From Ktedonosporobacter rubrisoli (GTDB lineage Bacteria > Chloroflexota > Ktedonobacteria > Ktedonobacterales > Ktedonobacteraceae), in assembly GCF_004208415.1 (NCBI RefSeq), contig NZ_CP035758.1, positions 806,001 to 870,000 of the forward strand: DNA of 64,000 bases, given 5' to 3'. How positions within the stretch are numbered: the first letter of the stretch is position 1; each line of letters begins with the position of its first letter. The notes beneath the pieces were generated by a model. The model made no database searches. It worked only from the letters and a program-made list of their open reading frames with translations, and had not been told where the DNA came from. The position numbers and the translations under genes are program-made. Positions 35,758 to 44,916 of this stretch are shown piece by piece.

Positions 35758-35833
35758 ACAGAGGGACTACGGATCAATGTACACCACTTTACCATTGCCG
35801 GATAGCCGGAAAGGAAAAGGAAGGGAGACCATT

Positions 35834-36712
35834 ATGATCCGGGAATCATGGAAAACGATAGCACTCGCAAGAGCCGAAATTATCACTGACCTATGGGAAG
35901 TTGCTAAAGCATATGCGGGCCGTGCCGCCGAATGGGTATTGTTCCTATGCATGGTCGTTAACATTGTTGAAATGCTGCCAGGTGTGAATATCGCTGGCTG
36001 GATATTGAACACGGTACTTGGTGTCCAGGTCGTGATGCTGGACATCGGCGGAATGAGTTTAGGCACGATGGCATCTCATATCCGCGAGCAAGGGAATGCA
36101 GAAGCAGCAAAGAAGGCCGATGTCACCAGCAAATTTTTAATCGGATTGATGGTAGTTACTTTGCTCCTGGTTTCCATCGGCATGCTTTTCCCGGCGATAA
36201 AGCTTTATACGGACATGGGCGAAAAAGGGCTTATCCTCGTTCGCGTGGTGATGACCGTGATTTACGGCCATGTAATTCATTCGTTGCGCAGTACCAGCAA
36301 GACTCAACCAGTACCGGCAACACCGCCCGCTGCCGTACCGGATAGTGCGGAACTGGAGGCTATCATCCGTGGAATTCTGGTTCCAGTACTGGCGCAGTAC
36401 CGCACCGATGCAAGAGCGGATATTGCGGAACAGGTAAAACAAGCACTTTCTCTGGTTGCTATTGCCGGTGAGAAAGAAATGCCATCTGTCAGTTCTTCCG
36501 ATAGGAAGAGGCTATCCCCTGCTCCCACTTCGCTTGCGTCCGTGCGCCGGATGGAAGAGGGCTATGCCAGCCGGGAAACGCGTTTATCAGACGCCCACCA
36601 GGCGCTCTTGCAGGAGGGAATACGCCCAACAGGAGATACGTTGTCCAGGCGAGCACGTTGCAATCGTGCTGTGGCGCTTAACTGGCTGAAAGCGCAGAAA
36701 ATCGCCGGATAA
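35834..36712 (+). CDS. Membrane protein with C-terminal HTH-like region
   Basis: A 292-residue protein; the start at 35,834 follows GGAAGGGAG. Three or four hydrophobic segments lie in the first 160 residues (WVLFLCMVVNIVEMLPGV, WILNTVLGVQVVMLDIGG, FLIGLMVVTLLLVSIGMLF). The last 55 residues (RLSDAHQALLQEGIRPTGDTL onward to ALNWLKAQ) look like a helix-turn-helix. No family recognised. It is the first gene of the plasmid-like region and ends at a good terminator. Confidence 0.65.
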   Translation: MIRESWKTIALARAEIITDLWEVAKAYAGRAAEWVLFLCMVVNIVEMLPGVNIAGWILNTVLGVQVVMLDIGGMSLGTMASHIREQGNAEAAKKADVTSKFLIGLMVVTLLLVSIGMLFPAIKLYTDMGEKGLILVRVVMTVIYGHVIHSLRSTSKTQPVPATPPAAVPDSAELEAIIRGILVPVLAQYRTDARADIAEQVKQALSLVAIAGEKEMPSVSSSDRKRLSPAPTSLASVRRMEEGYASRETRLSDAHQALLQEGIRPTGDTLSRRARCNRAVALNWLKAQKIAG

Positions 36713-36723
36713 ATCAATAACGG

Positions 36724-36760
36724 GGCTTGTGTGTCATCACGTGACGGGCAAGCCTTTTTA
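36724..36760 (+). terminator. Rho-independent terminator
   Basis: GGCTTG and CAAGCC with a paired interior (GTCATCACGTGAC) are followed directly by TTTTTAT, 12 bases after the stop of the membrane-protein gene. Confidence 0.85.
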
Positions 36761-36799
36761 TTTCGTTTAATTCCGATTCCAGTGTGAGAATCGTACTAC

Positions 36800-37078
36800 T
36801 CAAGTACCGGAACTACCCTTCGGTACTGAAATACCAAGCATTTCCTCGTATCTGTCGAGTAGTTCCAGGAAAGTGATGTGGCCGAGATGCTGCTGGTAGC
36901 GCAGCATCCACATATCCTTATAGGTTTCCTCATTCAGAGGACGCGGGACAGGAACCGGCTTCCCCTGTTCTTCCATGAAATCAAAAAAAGCGTCTAGCTG
37001 CGTCACGAATTCAGAGAAGCTATCTTCTGTCGGTTCAATGATTGGCTCAACGAAGGAAAACATCGAATTATCGAGCAT
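36800..37078 (-). CDS. Small acidic protein of unknown function
   Basis: A 92-residue acidic protein rich in Glu, Asp and Phe (FVEPIIEPTEDSFSEFVTQL, AFFDFMEEQGK) with no known motif. AGGGAGGGT precedes the ATG. It is plasmid-type cargo next to the gene cut by the Tn3 element. Confidence 0.55.
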   Translation of the reverse strand: MLDNSMFSFVEPIIEPTEDSFSEFVTQLDAFFDFMEEQGKPVPVPRPLNEETYKDMWMLRYQQHLGHITFLELLDRYEEMLGISVPKGSSGT

Positions 37079-37291
37079 ATGACCCTCCCTCGCCTATGGT
37101 ATGCAATGCGGTTATGGCACTATTTTACCATGACACAAGCGATGGCCGGAAGTGTGGCGGAATGGAATGACCCTTTTCGGTGCGTTGCGCAGAAATAGCC
37201 TATCACTAAAAATTCCCTTAGCGCCTGTTTCCGCACGAATGTGCATAGCGCCCTTTTTTTGTCCCTGGTGGTTCAATTGTTTGTTTTACCC

Positions 37292-37432
37292 CTAAGAAGA
37301 AATATGTTCTATCTTGCCGTCGCCGGATATAAAAAGGGCGGTGATAAATGTGCGCCGCTTGGCAAGTTCCGGCAGGCGAAGCCATAAGTTGCGGTACTGT
37401 GCAATATCCGGGAACGCAATAGAATAACTAGC
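37292..37432 (-). pseudogene. C-terminal piece of the nuclease-like gene cut by the transposon
   Basis: Read on the minus strand from the transposon edge it gives ASYSIAFPDIAQYRNLWLRL, PELAKRRTFITALFISGDG and ends HISS-stop at 37,292-37,294. It continues the frame of 41,458-41,931 exactly when the transposon and one TTTAG are removed. Without the transposon the gene would encode 204 residues. See that entry for function. Confidence 0.88.
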
Positions 37433-37437
37433 TTTAG

Positions 37438-37475
37438 GGGGTCATGGCAGAATATTCCCAGAATTGTACGCTAAG
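37438..37475. repeat. Left terminal inverted repeat of the Tn3 element
   Basis: 38 bp beginning GGGGTCATGGCAG and ending GTACGCTAAG. It matches the right repeat except for one base (T for C near position 28). Similarity continues about 18 bp further inside (GACGAGAATATGAGGATT). Confidence 0.93.
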
Positions 37476-37634
37476 GACGAGAATATGAGGATTCTTGCGG
37501 CGTTCAGCCACCCCCATCTCAACTTCTGTGAATATTAATGAGTATTTGATATTATGTTTCATGAGATGGGATATTGATGCATGGTTGCAAGGATTTTTAG
37601 CGCCTTCTGATGCTGTCTCATCAAACGACCCTCC

Positions 37635-40610
37635 TTATTCCCTCTTGAACCATTCTGCATTTGGGTTTCGGAGGGGGCGGAAGGGGGCTTGCAGCGGCTC
37701 TTTCGGCCAGATGTAGTCACCATTGAGGCTGATATGCTCCCAGCCAAGCGGAGAGGTATGCGGCAACAGTTCATCCGGGATAATAACGCCGCTGTTTCTG
37801 AGTTCGGTAATGGCACGGTTCAGGTAGACCGCGTTCCACAGGATAATGGCGGATACGACCAGGTTCAGCCCGGAAGCGCGGTAACGCTGGTTTTCCAGCG
37901 TGCGGTCATGAAACTCCCCATGCCGGTGAAAGAATACGCTACGCGCCAGAGAGTGACGGGATTCTCCCTTGTTGAGGGTGCCGTGTGAGCGTTTCCGCAA
38001 CTCAGGATCGCTAATCCAGTCCAGGGTAAAACAGGAACGCTCTATCTTGCCTATCTCCTTCTGGGCTTTCGCCAGGCTATGCTGGCGCGGATAGGCACGT
38101 AGCTTGCGCAACAGTACCGAAGGCGCACAGCTGCCTGCCTTGATAGAAGCGGCAAAATGCAGGGTTTCCTCCCAGGTGGCTTCGATATGCCTGAGATCCA
38201 CCGTACCTCCCATCAGTGGGGAGAACACCTCATAGTGGGTGCTTTCCGGCATCCGGTACAGTTTTCGCTCTGCCAAATCCCGGATGCGCGGAGAGAATCG
38301 GATTCCCAGCAGATGAAACAAGGCAAAGATATGGTCTACGGCTCCTGCCGTGTCCGTAAAATGTTCGATAATCTTGAGCGTCGTCTCATGATGCATGATG
38401 GCATCCAGTACGTAGGGTGCTTCGCCAATGCTGGGAGCGATAGGTTGCAGGCCGAAGCCGCCGAACATGTCGCTTTGATGTCCATATAACAACAGGCCGG
38501 GGTCGATGCCGTGTTTGGCGTTATGGCCTGCGCGGTCTTTTCCACGCCCGCCAGAAAGGAAGAACTGCCCATCTGACGAAGAGATCTGTCCGCTGCCCCA
38601 GAAAGCGGCGAGAGGTTCGGCATGCAGGGCATCTACCAGCAGCGCGGTCGCCGGTTTATAGGTTTCATCGCGCACATACCATTCAGCTATCCAGACGAGT
38701 TTGGCATGCGTCAGTTCGCCGGAACTGCGGGCCATGCGTGACAGGCCAAGATTGGTAGCGTCAGCCAGGAGCACGCTCATCAGCGCAAGCATATCCGAAG
38801 GCGGCTCTCCGTTGCGCAGATGCCCGAAGCAGTCGGCAAATCCTGTCCAGTGATTGACCTCCATCAGTAGGTCGGTGATACGCACACGCGGCAGCATTCT
38901 GTAAAGCCGGTATGACAGCTCCTCTGCTTCCGGGGGCGTGCTGCGTTTAATAGGAGATATAGATAATCCTTCCTCATTGAGAACAGCATCAGGTAATTGG
39001 CCGGACTCCGCCAAATCTGCGACGGTCTTCATACGGGTTTCCAGTGCTTCCATACGCTGATCGCGCCAGTCCTCAAAACGTGTCGGGATGCCCAGATTCA
39101 GGTCGCCTTTCTCTTTCTTCTCGATATAGACGGTCTTGGGAAGGAGATATTCATCAAAGGGGCGGAATGCGCGGCTGCCTTCCACCCAGATGCTTCCGGC
39201 AAGGCGGTCACGCAGCTCCACCATGACGGCCACTTCCCACACCTGGCGCTTCTTCTTGACTTCCGCCGCCCACATCAGTTTCTTCCATTTGGGTTGCAGG
39301 AAAGCAACCGGCAGGTTTTCTTTCGCTACCCTCCGATGGGTGGCGTACATTCCCCGTAGCATCTCCAGCGCTGCCAGTAACGGGTCGCCGGGAGTGGCCG
39401 CGCAGAAGGTGAAATGTTCAAGCAGCAAGGGGGCAAGCCTGCGGATAGTAGCATGGCGTTCCAACACATCCTCCAAGCTATCATCGCGTGTGGCCTGGAT
39501 GGCGGCTTCTGCGGCTTTCACCACTTCGGCCAGCCTGTCCCAGCCAATATCTTTCTCGATGGCGCTGTCTGTATCGCCTCCGGTATCATGGGCGGCAAGC
39601 ACGGACTTCGCCAGCTTCAGCAAGGTTTTGGAGGTCTTCTTCAGCACCTTTGCCCTTTCTGACAGATGCTCTTTATGGGATTTTTCTGCGGAACGGAACA
39701 CAGTGCCTATCATTTTACCGGCCATAGCGAGTGCGGCATCAATCAGCAGTGTTTCGGTTTCCCGCGCAAAGACGATGAGTGAGGCAATCCGACGTGCCTC
39801 ATCCTGGCGGGAAAGGTGCTGGGCATCCATGATAGCCACTTCCCGGACGATAGCCATATAACGCGCACGGTGGATACGCTGTTCACGATCCGGCGCTACC
39901 GCAAGCCTGCGCACCGTGTTCAACCGTTCCAGTATGCCTGTGAGGTTCTTGAGCTTGGGCATTTCCTGCCACTGGCGTAGCCAGGCAAACGGCGAGGTTT
40001 TTTCTTCCTCTTTGACGATAAGCAGTGCTTCCAGAGCGATTTTGCAGGCAGCATCCAGTCCGGCAGTCAAGGACTTATAGGCTTGCTGCCGAGCGGTTGC
40101 CCTTGCGGCAAGCGCAATTCGTTCTATCATGGCGGTTGCCGGGAGCAAAATGCGCTTCTGCTGTAGCCAGGTCAGCATCGCCGCTACAATGGCTTCACCC
40201 TTTTCGGTGCCATTGGCTTCTGTGACGGCAGCTTTAGAAAGGGCACGCAGGTCGGAAGCCTGGAACGAGCGCATACCGAGATATGATAGCAGTTCGCTGC
40301 TATGCTCGCGCCGGGTTTCATCACGTTGTGCATACCGTTGGAACACTTTTGGAGCAATGGCAAGCTGCTCGGCTATAAATCCGAGGAGTTCCTCTGGCGG
40401 CGTTTCATCCTGTCCCAGCACCCGTCCCGGATAGCGCATGTAAGCCATATGTACGGCAAAGCCCAGCCGATTCTCTGGCCGCCGCCGTTTCCTTATCAAC
40501 GCCATGTTGTCCTCAGACAAGCTGTAGTATTTGATGATAGTCGCCGGATCTGTCGGCGGATTGAACAACGCAGTGCGTGACTGCGCAGAGAGAATCTCAT
40601 GCTTCTTCAT
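37635..40610 (-). CDS. tnpA: Tn3-family transposase
   Basis: A 991-residue replicative transposase of normal length. The N-terminal part (residues 1-150, SRTALFNPP, YYSLSEDN, RRPENRLGFAVHMAYMRYPG) binds the ends. The catalytic DDE domain has Asp in LLADATNLGLSRMA (about 617), Asp in SSDGQFF (about 680) and Glu in LNKGESRHSLAR (about 900). All are present, so the enzyme should be active. It is divergent from the resolvase gene. Confidence 0.96.
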   Translation of the reverse strand: MKKHEILSAQSRTALFNPPTDPATIIKYYSLSEDNMALIRKRRRPENRLGFAVHMAYMRYPGRVLGQDETPPEELLGFIAEQLAIAPKVFQRYAQRDETRREHSSELLSYLGMRSFQASDLRALSKAAVTEANGTEKGEAIVAAMLTWLQQKRILLPATAMIERIALAARATARQQAYKSLTAGLDAACKIALEALLIVKEEEKTSPFAWLRQWQEMPKLKNLTGILERLNTVRRLAVAPDREQRIHRARYMAIVREVAIMDAQHLSRQDEARRIASLIVFARETETLLIDAALAMAGKMIGTVFRSAEKSHKEHLSERAKVLKKTSKTLLKLAKSVLAAHDTGGDTDSAIEKDIGWDRLAEVVKAAEAAIQATRDDSLEDVLERHATIRRLAPLLLEHFTFCAATPGDPLLAALEMLRGMYATHRRVAKENLPVAFLQPKWKKLMWAAEVKKKRQVWEVAVMVELRDRLAGSIWVEGSRAFRPFDEYLLPKTVYIEKKEKGDLNLGIPTRFEDWRDQRMEALETRMKTVADLAESGQLPDAVLNEEGLSISPIKRSTPPEAEELSYRLYRMLPRVRITDLLMEVNHWTGFADCFGHLRNGEPPSDMLALMSVLLADATNLGLSRMARSSGELTHAKLVWIAEWYVRDETYKPATALLVDALHAEPLAAFWGSGQISSSDGQFFLSGGRGKDRAGHNAKHGIDPGLLLYGHQSDMFGGFGLQPIAPSIGEAPYVLDAIMHHETTLKIIEHFTDTAGAVDHIFALFHLLGIRFSPRIRDLAERKLYRMPESTHYEVFSPLMGGTVDLRHIEATWEETLHFAASIKAGSCAPSVLLRKLRAYPRQHSLAKAQKEIGKIERSCFTLDWISDPELRKRSHGTLNKGESRHSLARSVFFHRHGEFHDRTLENQRYRASGLNLVVSAIILWNAVYLNRAITELRNSGVIIPDELLPHTSPLGWEHISLNGDYIWPKEPLQAPFRPLRNPNAEWFKRE

Positions 40611-40796
40611 GGGGGCTTACTCAGAAATTGTATAGGGAGGATGTCTCATCAAACGCTCGTTTGATGATGCAGGGAGGGTGTCACGTTATTTTTACGGGAA
40701 AGTCGGATATTTTTGTATCATTCTATTGTCTCATTAATTATAGTCGCAAATACGCATCATTGCATAATAATAATGAGATAAGAAGGCAAGCACAGC
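40611..40796. promoter_or_regulatory. Divergent promoter and probable res site of the Tn3 element
   Basis: The 186 bases between transposase and resolvase genes are AT-rich and hold the inverted repeat TCATCAAACG/CGTTTGATGA (40,649-40,670) and further short dyads before the resolvase start. In Tn3-type elements this interval contains the resolution site and both promoters; the exact subsites are not assigned. TCTCATCAAACG recurs at 37,615 near the transposase end. Confidence 0.55.
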
Positions 40797-41384
40797 ATGA
40801 ATAAACAGGTCGGATATGCGCGGGTCAGTTCCCATGCCCAGGATTTGCAACTGCAAATTGATGCGCTCCGCAAAGCCGGTTGTGCTGAAGAACACATCTT
40901 CATTGATAAGGTGTCCGGTGCCCGTACCGAGCGTCCCGGCCTCAATGCCTCCCTGGAACTATTGCAGCCCGGCGATACCCTGACAGTCTGGAGGCTGGAT
41001 CGTCTCGGTCGTTCCATGCCGCATCTGGTTGCCCTGGTGGAAGGCTTGCTCAAGCGTAAGATTGGGTTTCGTTCCCTCTGTGACGGCTCCATTGACACAA
41101 CAACCGCATCCGGCGAGCTGATGTTTAATATCTTCTCGTCCCTGGCACAGTTTGAGCGCCGTCTTATCCAGGAACGCACTAAGGCAGGACTGGCTGCCGC
41201 GCGTGCCCGTGGGCGTAAAGGCGGCAGGAAACAGACCATAAGCGATGACCCGCGAGTCAAAACCGCCAAGCGCATGCATAAGGATCACGGCATGAGCATC
41301 GCTCATATCTGCCAAATCCTCAAAATCTCCCGTGCTACTTTCTACAGATATATCGCCTTACCAGAAGAAAAAAGCGCTGCCTGA
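40797..41384 (+). CDS. tnpR: Serine resolvase of the Tn3 element
   Basis: A 195-residue serine recombinase. GYARVSSHAQDLQLQIDAL carries the catalytic Ser; DRLGRSMPHLVALVEGL and SLAQFERRLIQERTKAGL follow, and the C-terminal HTH is MSIAHICQILKISRATFYRYI. It resolves cointegrates made by replicative transposition. It starts 186 bases from the transposase start, on the other strand. Confidence 0.95.
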   Translation: MNKQVGYARVSSHAQDLQLQIDALRKAGCAEEHIFIDKVSGARTERPGLNASLELLQPGDTLTVWRLDRLGRSMPHLVALVEGLLKRKIGFRSLCDGSIDTTTASGELMFNIFSSLAQFERRLIQERTKAGLAAARARGRKGGRKQTISDDPRVKTAKRMHKDHGMSIAHICQILKISRATFYRYIALPEEKSAA

Positions 41385-41419
41385 CCTCTGTAGGCAACAG
41401 AAATCCTCATATTCTCGTC

Positions 41420-41457
41420 CTTAGCGTACGATTCTGGGAATATTCTGCCATGACCCC
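41420..41457. repeat. Right terminal inverted repeat of the Tn3 element
   Basis: Begins CTTAGCGTACG and ends GCCATGACCCC at 41,457, directly followed by the TTTAG duplication. Inverted copy of 37,438-37,475 with one mismatch. Confidence 0.93.
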
Positions 41458-41931
41458 TTTAGGGTCATCCATGCGCTGTAAAAGCTCTGCAAGCGCACCA
41501 AGAAAGTAGTTCACGCGCATAGACGGATATGATCCTATGCCCTTGACCTCAATAATCCAGCGAGCATTACCTTTACTGGCGTGAATGTCTATACCACGCG
41601 TTTTTCCCCATTTAACATCATAATTCCAGCCATCTGCCGCAAGCCAGTTGGCTATGTGCTGTTTTACAGCATCTTCAGAATGCACATCAAACGCGGCGTT
41701 TGGAGAATTAGGCTGTATTCGCAATGGGGCAGTATCCAACAGGTAGTTACCTATTTTACCGTCGTCCCGATGTATCCTATTAACCACCTTCCTTTGCGCC
41801 AGAAGACGGCAAACGCTGTTGACGGGTTGCTGGAGGCTATTCTTTCCCAGGATTTTGTTTGTCAGTTCCCGGTCGGTTAGACCGGAGAATTGTTGAAGGG
41901 TAGAGATGATCTTTTCGGCAAGGATAGTCAT
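41458..41931 (-). pseudogene. Nuclease-like gene interrupted by Tn3, N-terminal piece
   Basis: 158 codons from the ATG at 41,931 to MDDPK at the transposon. With the piece at 37,292-37,432 it restores a 204-residue protein. An N-terminal winged-helix-like part (LTDRELTNKILGKNSLQQPVN) precedes DGWNYDVKWGKTRGIDIHASKG, WIIEVKGIGS, which has the D...ExK spacing of PD-(D/E)xK nuclease folds. It may have acted in restriction or DNA processing. In its current form the frame runs into the transposon end and stops. Confidence 0.85.
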
Positions 41932-41955
41932 TGGCAGAATATTCTCACTTCACGG

Positions 41956-42450
41956 CTAAACTGGCGGCTTTCTTTTTCCCTGCATCACTTCAATAGCCAG
42001 TTGCCCGTCATCCATTTCCATAATCCTGTTCAGGGTGCCTTCACGGATTTCGTCTGCCAGTTTAAGGCTGGCGGCGAGCACCCCGCGAAGTTTAACGAGT
42101 TGTGCGGTAAGCCTGTCAATTTCCTTGCCCTGGTCGGCGCTGGTCATCTCTTTCTCGAACCGGCGCAACTGCTCCTCATAAAGCCACAGGTCTTCAAGCT
42201 GACTGCCATGCACTTCATAGACGCGGTTGATAGCCAAATCATCCATGACATGCGGCTTTTCCCTGGCCTGCTGCAAGCTGCCATATACTTCTTCAGCCGC
42301 TTCCAGCATTCCATCTATCATCCATGCCACACGGGGCATTTCCGTAATTTTCAGCCATTGGGGAGAAGGGCCTGTTTTCATTCGTTCCTGACTTACCTCA
42401 AAAGCGGTTGCGGCAAAGCGTCGCAACCGCACAAAATCATTTATTATCAT
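41956..42450 (-). CDS. Plasmid protein of unknown function
   Basis: About 164 residues, mostly helical and charged, with a possible coiled coil near LEDLWLYEEQLRRFEKEM and IDRLTAQLVKLRGVLAASL. The start at MIINDFVRLRRFA (42,450) is chosen because upstream codons overlap the primase gene. No domain recognised. It follows the primase gene by 44 bases and precedes the interrupted nuclease-like gene, so the three probably form an operon. Confidence 0.55.
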   Translation of the reverse strand: MIINDFVRLRRFAATAFEVSQERMKTGPSPQWLKITEMPRVAWMIDGMLEAAEEVYGSLQQAREKPHVMDDLAINRVYEVHGSQLEDLWLYEEQLRRFEKEMTSADQGKEIDRLTAQLVKLRGVLAASLKLADEIREGTLNRIMEMDDGQLAIEVMQGKRKPPV

Positions 42451-42494
42451 CTTACTATGACGCAAGCCGTCTTTTGTCAAAGGGTAATCGGGGG

Positions 42495-43463
42495 TTAGAG
42501 CTGCCGTGAGGTTTGGGTTGCTTTTTCGATGGTCATCTCCCCATAGGTCGCGCCGTCGCTGCGGTGTACAGTGTCCCATTTCTGTTGCAGCTCTTCATCC
42601 TGCCGGTACATATTCGATGCTTTGAAAAGCCGCTCCACCTGCCCTTCGTCTCCATTCGTCCAGTAGACCAGCATGGCGATAAGGGCAAGCTGTGCTTCGG
42701 AGCGGCTGCGGTAGCCAGTGATATCGCCAGAACATAAACGGGTGAACTTGGCTCCGTTCCTGGCCTCGCCTGCTTTTTTCAGCAATGCCTGGTCATCCCG
42801 CGTAATGGGCTGGTAGCGCCTGATAGTCTCCGGTTCGGGACGTGGCTGCTGCCTGGGCGGTTTCAGTAGCGCATAAATTTGATGGATGGCTTCCTGGTCT
42901 GTCCGGATCTCGCGCTGCTCCCCTACCCGCTCGCCGGTAATGGTGATGTAGCGCTTCGCCGCGTACATCTCGCCCTTGTCCGATTTCATGCCGAGGACAG
43001 GATGGCCGTTTTCTGCTGGCAGACTCCCTCGCAGGAAAATATGCAGTCCTTTCCCGCTGGGGCTTACCTCCGTGTAGGATTGCGCCAGGTCGAACACCTG
43101 CCTGGCGGTTCGGGTGATGCGCCGCACGCCGTCTATGTCCCGCAGGCAGTTGTCGAGGTCAATGACGACGATGCCGCTATTCTCCAGCATGAACCCGACG
43201 CCCTGATAGTGGCCGGTATCGAGCGCGGCCATTGCCTGCGTGTAACTGCACCAGCCCTGCGGGTCGTCCACGCTGGCAGCTCTGCCGCCTGGTTGAAACG
43301 GTGGCTTTTTCGGCTTGTCCTTGCCGGGGATGTGCTGGTATTTCCAGAGCACCCATTGCGGGATGGATTTGAGCAGCTCCGGCACATTGCCGCTGTGTAT
43401 CCGTTCGGCAATCCCGCCGTCCGCCAGTACCATCCCCCTGCCCCCCCACCCGTGTTTACTCAA
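42495..43463 (-). CDS. Phage/plasmid primase N-terminal-type protein (NrS-1 polymerase-like)
   Basis: About 322 residues from a TTG at 43,463, or 312 from the ATG at 43,433 after a G-rich stretch. SIPQWVLWKYQ, then GVGFMLENSGIVVIDLDNCL and SPSGKGLHIFLRGS are the catalytic core of bifunctional primase-polymerase-like proteins; SRSEAQLALIAMLVYWTNGDEGQVERLFKAS is the following helical domain of NrS-1-like proteins. The usual helicase half (D5_N and AAA+) is missing; a C-terminal primase fragment lies 7.5 kb away in the chimeric frame at 34.8 kb. Confidence 0.78.
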   Translation of the reverse strand: MSKHGWGGRGMVLADGGIAERIHSGNVPELLKSIPQWVLWKYQHIPGKDKPKKPPFQPGGRAASVDDPQGWCSYTQAMAALDTGHYQGVGFMLENSGIVVIDLDNCLRDIDGVRRITRTARQVFDLAQSYTEVSPSGKGLHIFLRGSLPAENGHPVLGMKSDKGEMYAAKRYITITGERVGEQREIRTDQEAIHQIYALLKPPRQQPRPEPETIRRYQPITRDDQALLKKAGEARNGAKFTRLCSGDITGYRSRSEAQLALIAMLVYWTNGDEGQVERLFKASNMYRQDEELQQKWDTVHRSDGATYGEMTIEKATQTSRQL

Positions 43464-44538
43464 AACTGCCGAGGTGCAGTATCGTGGCTATTTTGTGCTG
43501 TCAGGCAAGGGATTTATGCCGCCTTCAACACAGGCTCTTTTTTTGTTGACAGTTTCTCATGAGCGTCCTATGTTATTTTGGGTTATTTTTATGATGTGCT
43601 TAATATTGTGCTGTGGTGTTCATTCTGAGACGCCCATTTGTTCAATGGGCATGAAACTGTACGGAGTGTGTCAGAGAATAGCCTGGCGTGATGGATAAAG
43701 ATAAAAAAGTTTCTATATCGGCTACATTGAGTGTACCGACATGTTTCGGCAGACCTGCTATGGCAGCAGCCTGCTAAATAAATATTTCAACCGTTGGATG
43801 ATTATCAGAACGTGCGGTTACATTGCCCAGGCGGCAATCGGGGATTGCATCTCATTCTTAACGATGCAATCATCTAGTCTCTCTATGCGTAACGTCAAAC
43901 GAGCGAGCGCGGAAGAGTAGCGGAATGGAATATAAACAGGCTAGTTTTGTAGCCGCAGGCTCCAGCGTTCTACCTCTTTCCTCTCTTCCTCGTTGCCCCA
44001 GCGGCTATTTTCTTAATAGCAATCTGATGCAGCCTGATTTCAGGCATCCTATGCCTCCCCCCCGTTCTCTGTCAAGGTAAATTTCCTGTATCACTCAGGA
44101 TGCCGGTCTAAGGCAAAGATGGCCGGTTCCCCATTTTCATTTTGCCGAGCCTGCGCCGCCTGTGGCGGCGCACTCAGCCATATATTATGCGCGGCGCTGT
44201 GAGCCGCGCACAGTTTTATAACTTGCCAGAGGGGGGATAGCGAAGCTGTGCGAAGCGTAAGGGGGGAGATGCGCAAATCATCGCCCCCCTTCTTAAACAA
44301 ATAGGCTATGTGAGCGAAGCGAACTCCGTTTATAGGGATGAATGGTAAAGAAGGGACTCCTTCTTTACGCGAACGAAAGGCTCGTATGCCTTGAGTTCGC
44401 AAAGCACAAGGATGGATTTTTGTAGGGTGTTGTATGTGCCTTTCTAAAGTTCTCTATATATATTTATTTGGGATAAGAAGGATAAGGAATTTAGACGCCG
44501 AATTGTGGCCTATAATACAGTAGTATAGCGGTTTATTA
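43464..44538. other. Gene-poor stretch next to the origin with hairpins and a promoter
   Basis: No convincing gene. A plus-strand promoter TTGACA (43,546) and TATGTT (43,569) is 17-spaced. Hairpins are GCCCATT/AATGGGC (43,632-43,650), TGCGCCGCC/GGCGGCGCA (44,152-44,172), TGCGCGGC/GCCGCGCA (near 44,189-44,211) and GTAAAGAAGG/CCTTCTTTAC (44,345-44,368). The part after 44,440 is AT-rich and leads into the iterons. This could hold countertranscript RNA or single-strand origin functions. Confidence 0.5.
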
Positions 44539-44916
44539 GGAGAGTCAAAGCTATATAATTGATCCTTTTTTCCAAGTCTGGAGAGTCAGAACTATACATT
44601 GAGCGGCTATTAGAGAGTCAAAACTATATATTTGTGGTTTTTAGAGAGTCAAAACTATATATTCGGCGAGTTAGAGCTATAGATTTGCTTGTGGATAAAA
44701 TGCTTTTTAGTGTGGTATTTTTGTAACGAATAGTTTTTAGAGAGTCAAAACTACAGATTTTTCTACGATTTGCAGGATATCAAATTAAAAGAGAGTCAAA
44801 ACTATATATTACCTGGGGATAACTCTAAATTTAAGAGGCTGATGAGTACAAAGTTTGGAGAGTCAAAGCTATATATTGAAGCCTTTTTCTATTTTGGAGA
44901 GTCAGAACTATATATT
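44539..44916. repeat. Iteron array (eight good copies, one weak)
   Basis: Direct repeats of about 21 bp, core GAGAGTCAAAACTATATAT, at 44,539, 44,580, 44,612, 44,643, 44,739, 44,790, 44,857 and 44,896, with a degenerate copy near 44,666. Variants have CAGAACTAT or CAAAGCTAT. The surrounding DNA is AT-rich. This is the hallmark of an iteron-controlled plasmid origin. The last copy lies inside the end of the rep gene and encodes IYSSDSP. Confidence 0.9.

Larger units (their letters stand above)
37438..41457. mobile_element. Tn3-family transposon, complete, 4,020 bp
   Basis: Bounded by 38-bp inverted repeats of the classical GGGG...TAAG form and flanked by identical TTTAG target duplications (37,433-37,437 and 41,458-41,462). 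It carries only a transposase and a resolvase, divergently placed around a short regulatory/resolution region, with no cargo gene. The intact repeats and duplication indicate a recent insertion. Confidence 0.95.

Noticed and set aside
39136-39861. 241-codon plus-strand frame inside the transposase gene
   Set aside because: Antisense of the Tn3 transposase, serine-rich, no ribosome site.
41931-41950. GGCAGAATATTC near the interrupted gene's start, similar to the Tn3 end
   Set aside because: Only 12 bases match and no second transposon end structure is present; treated as chance or target preference.
43570-43698. Small hydrophobic cysteine-rich peptide, Hok-like in outline
   Set aside because: The ATG overlaps the -10 box of the only promoter, and there is no ribosome site or antisense RNA evidence.
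44091-44402. 103-codon minus-strand frame in the gap before the iterons
   Set aside because: It runs through three perfect hairpins, has no ribosome site and an unlikely composition; the hairpins explain the sequence better.
44539-44916. CRISPR-like spacing of 21-bp repeats
   Set aside because: Intervals vary from 23 to 73 bp, are AT-rich, and the array abuts a rep gene, which fits iterons.
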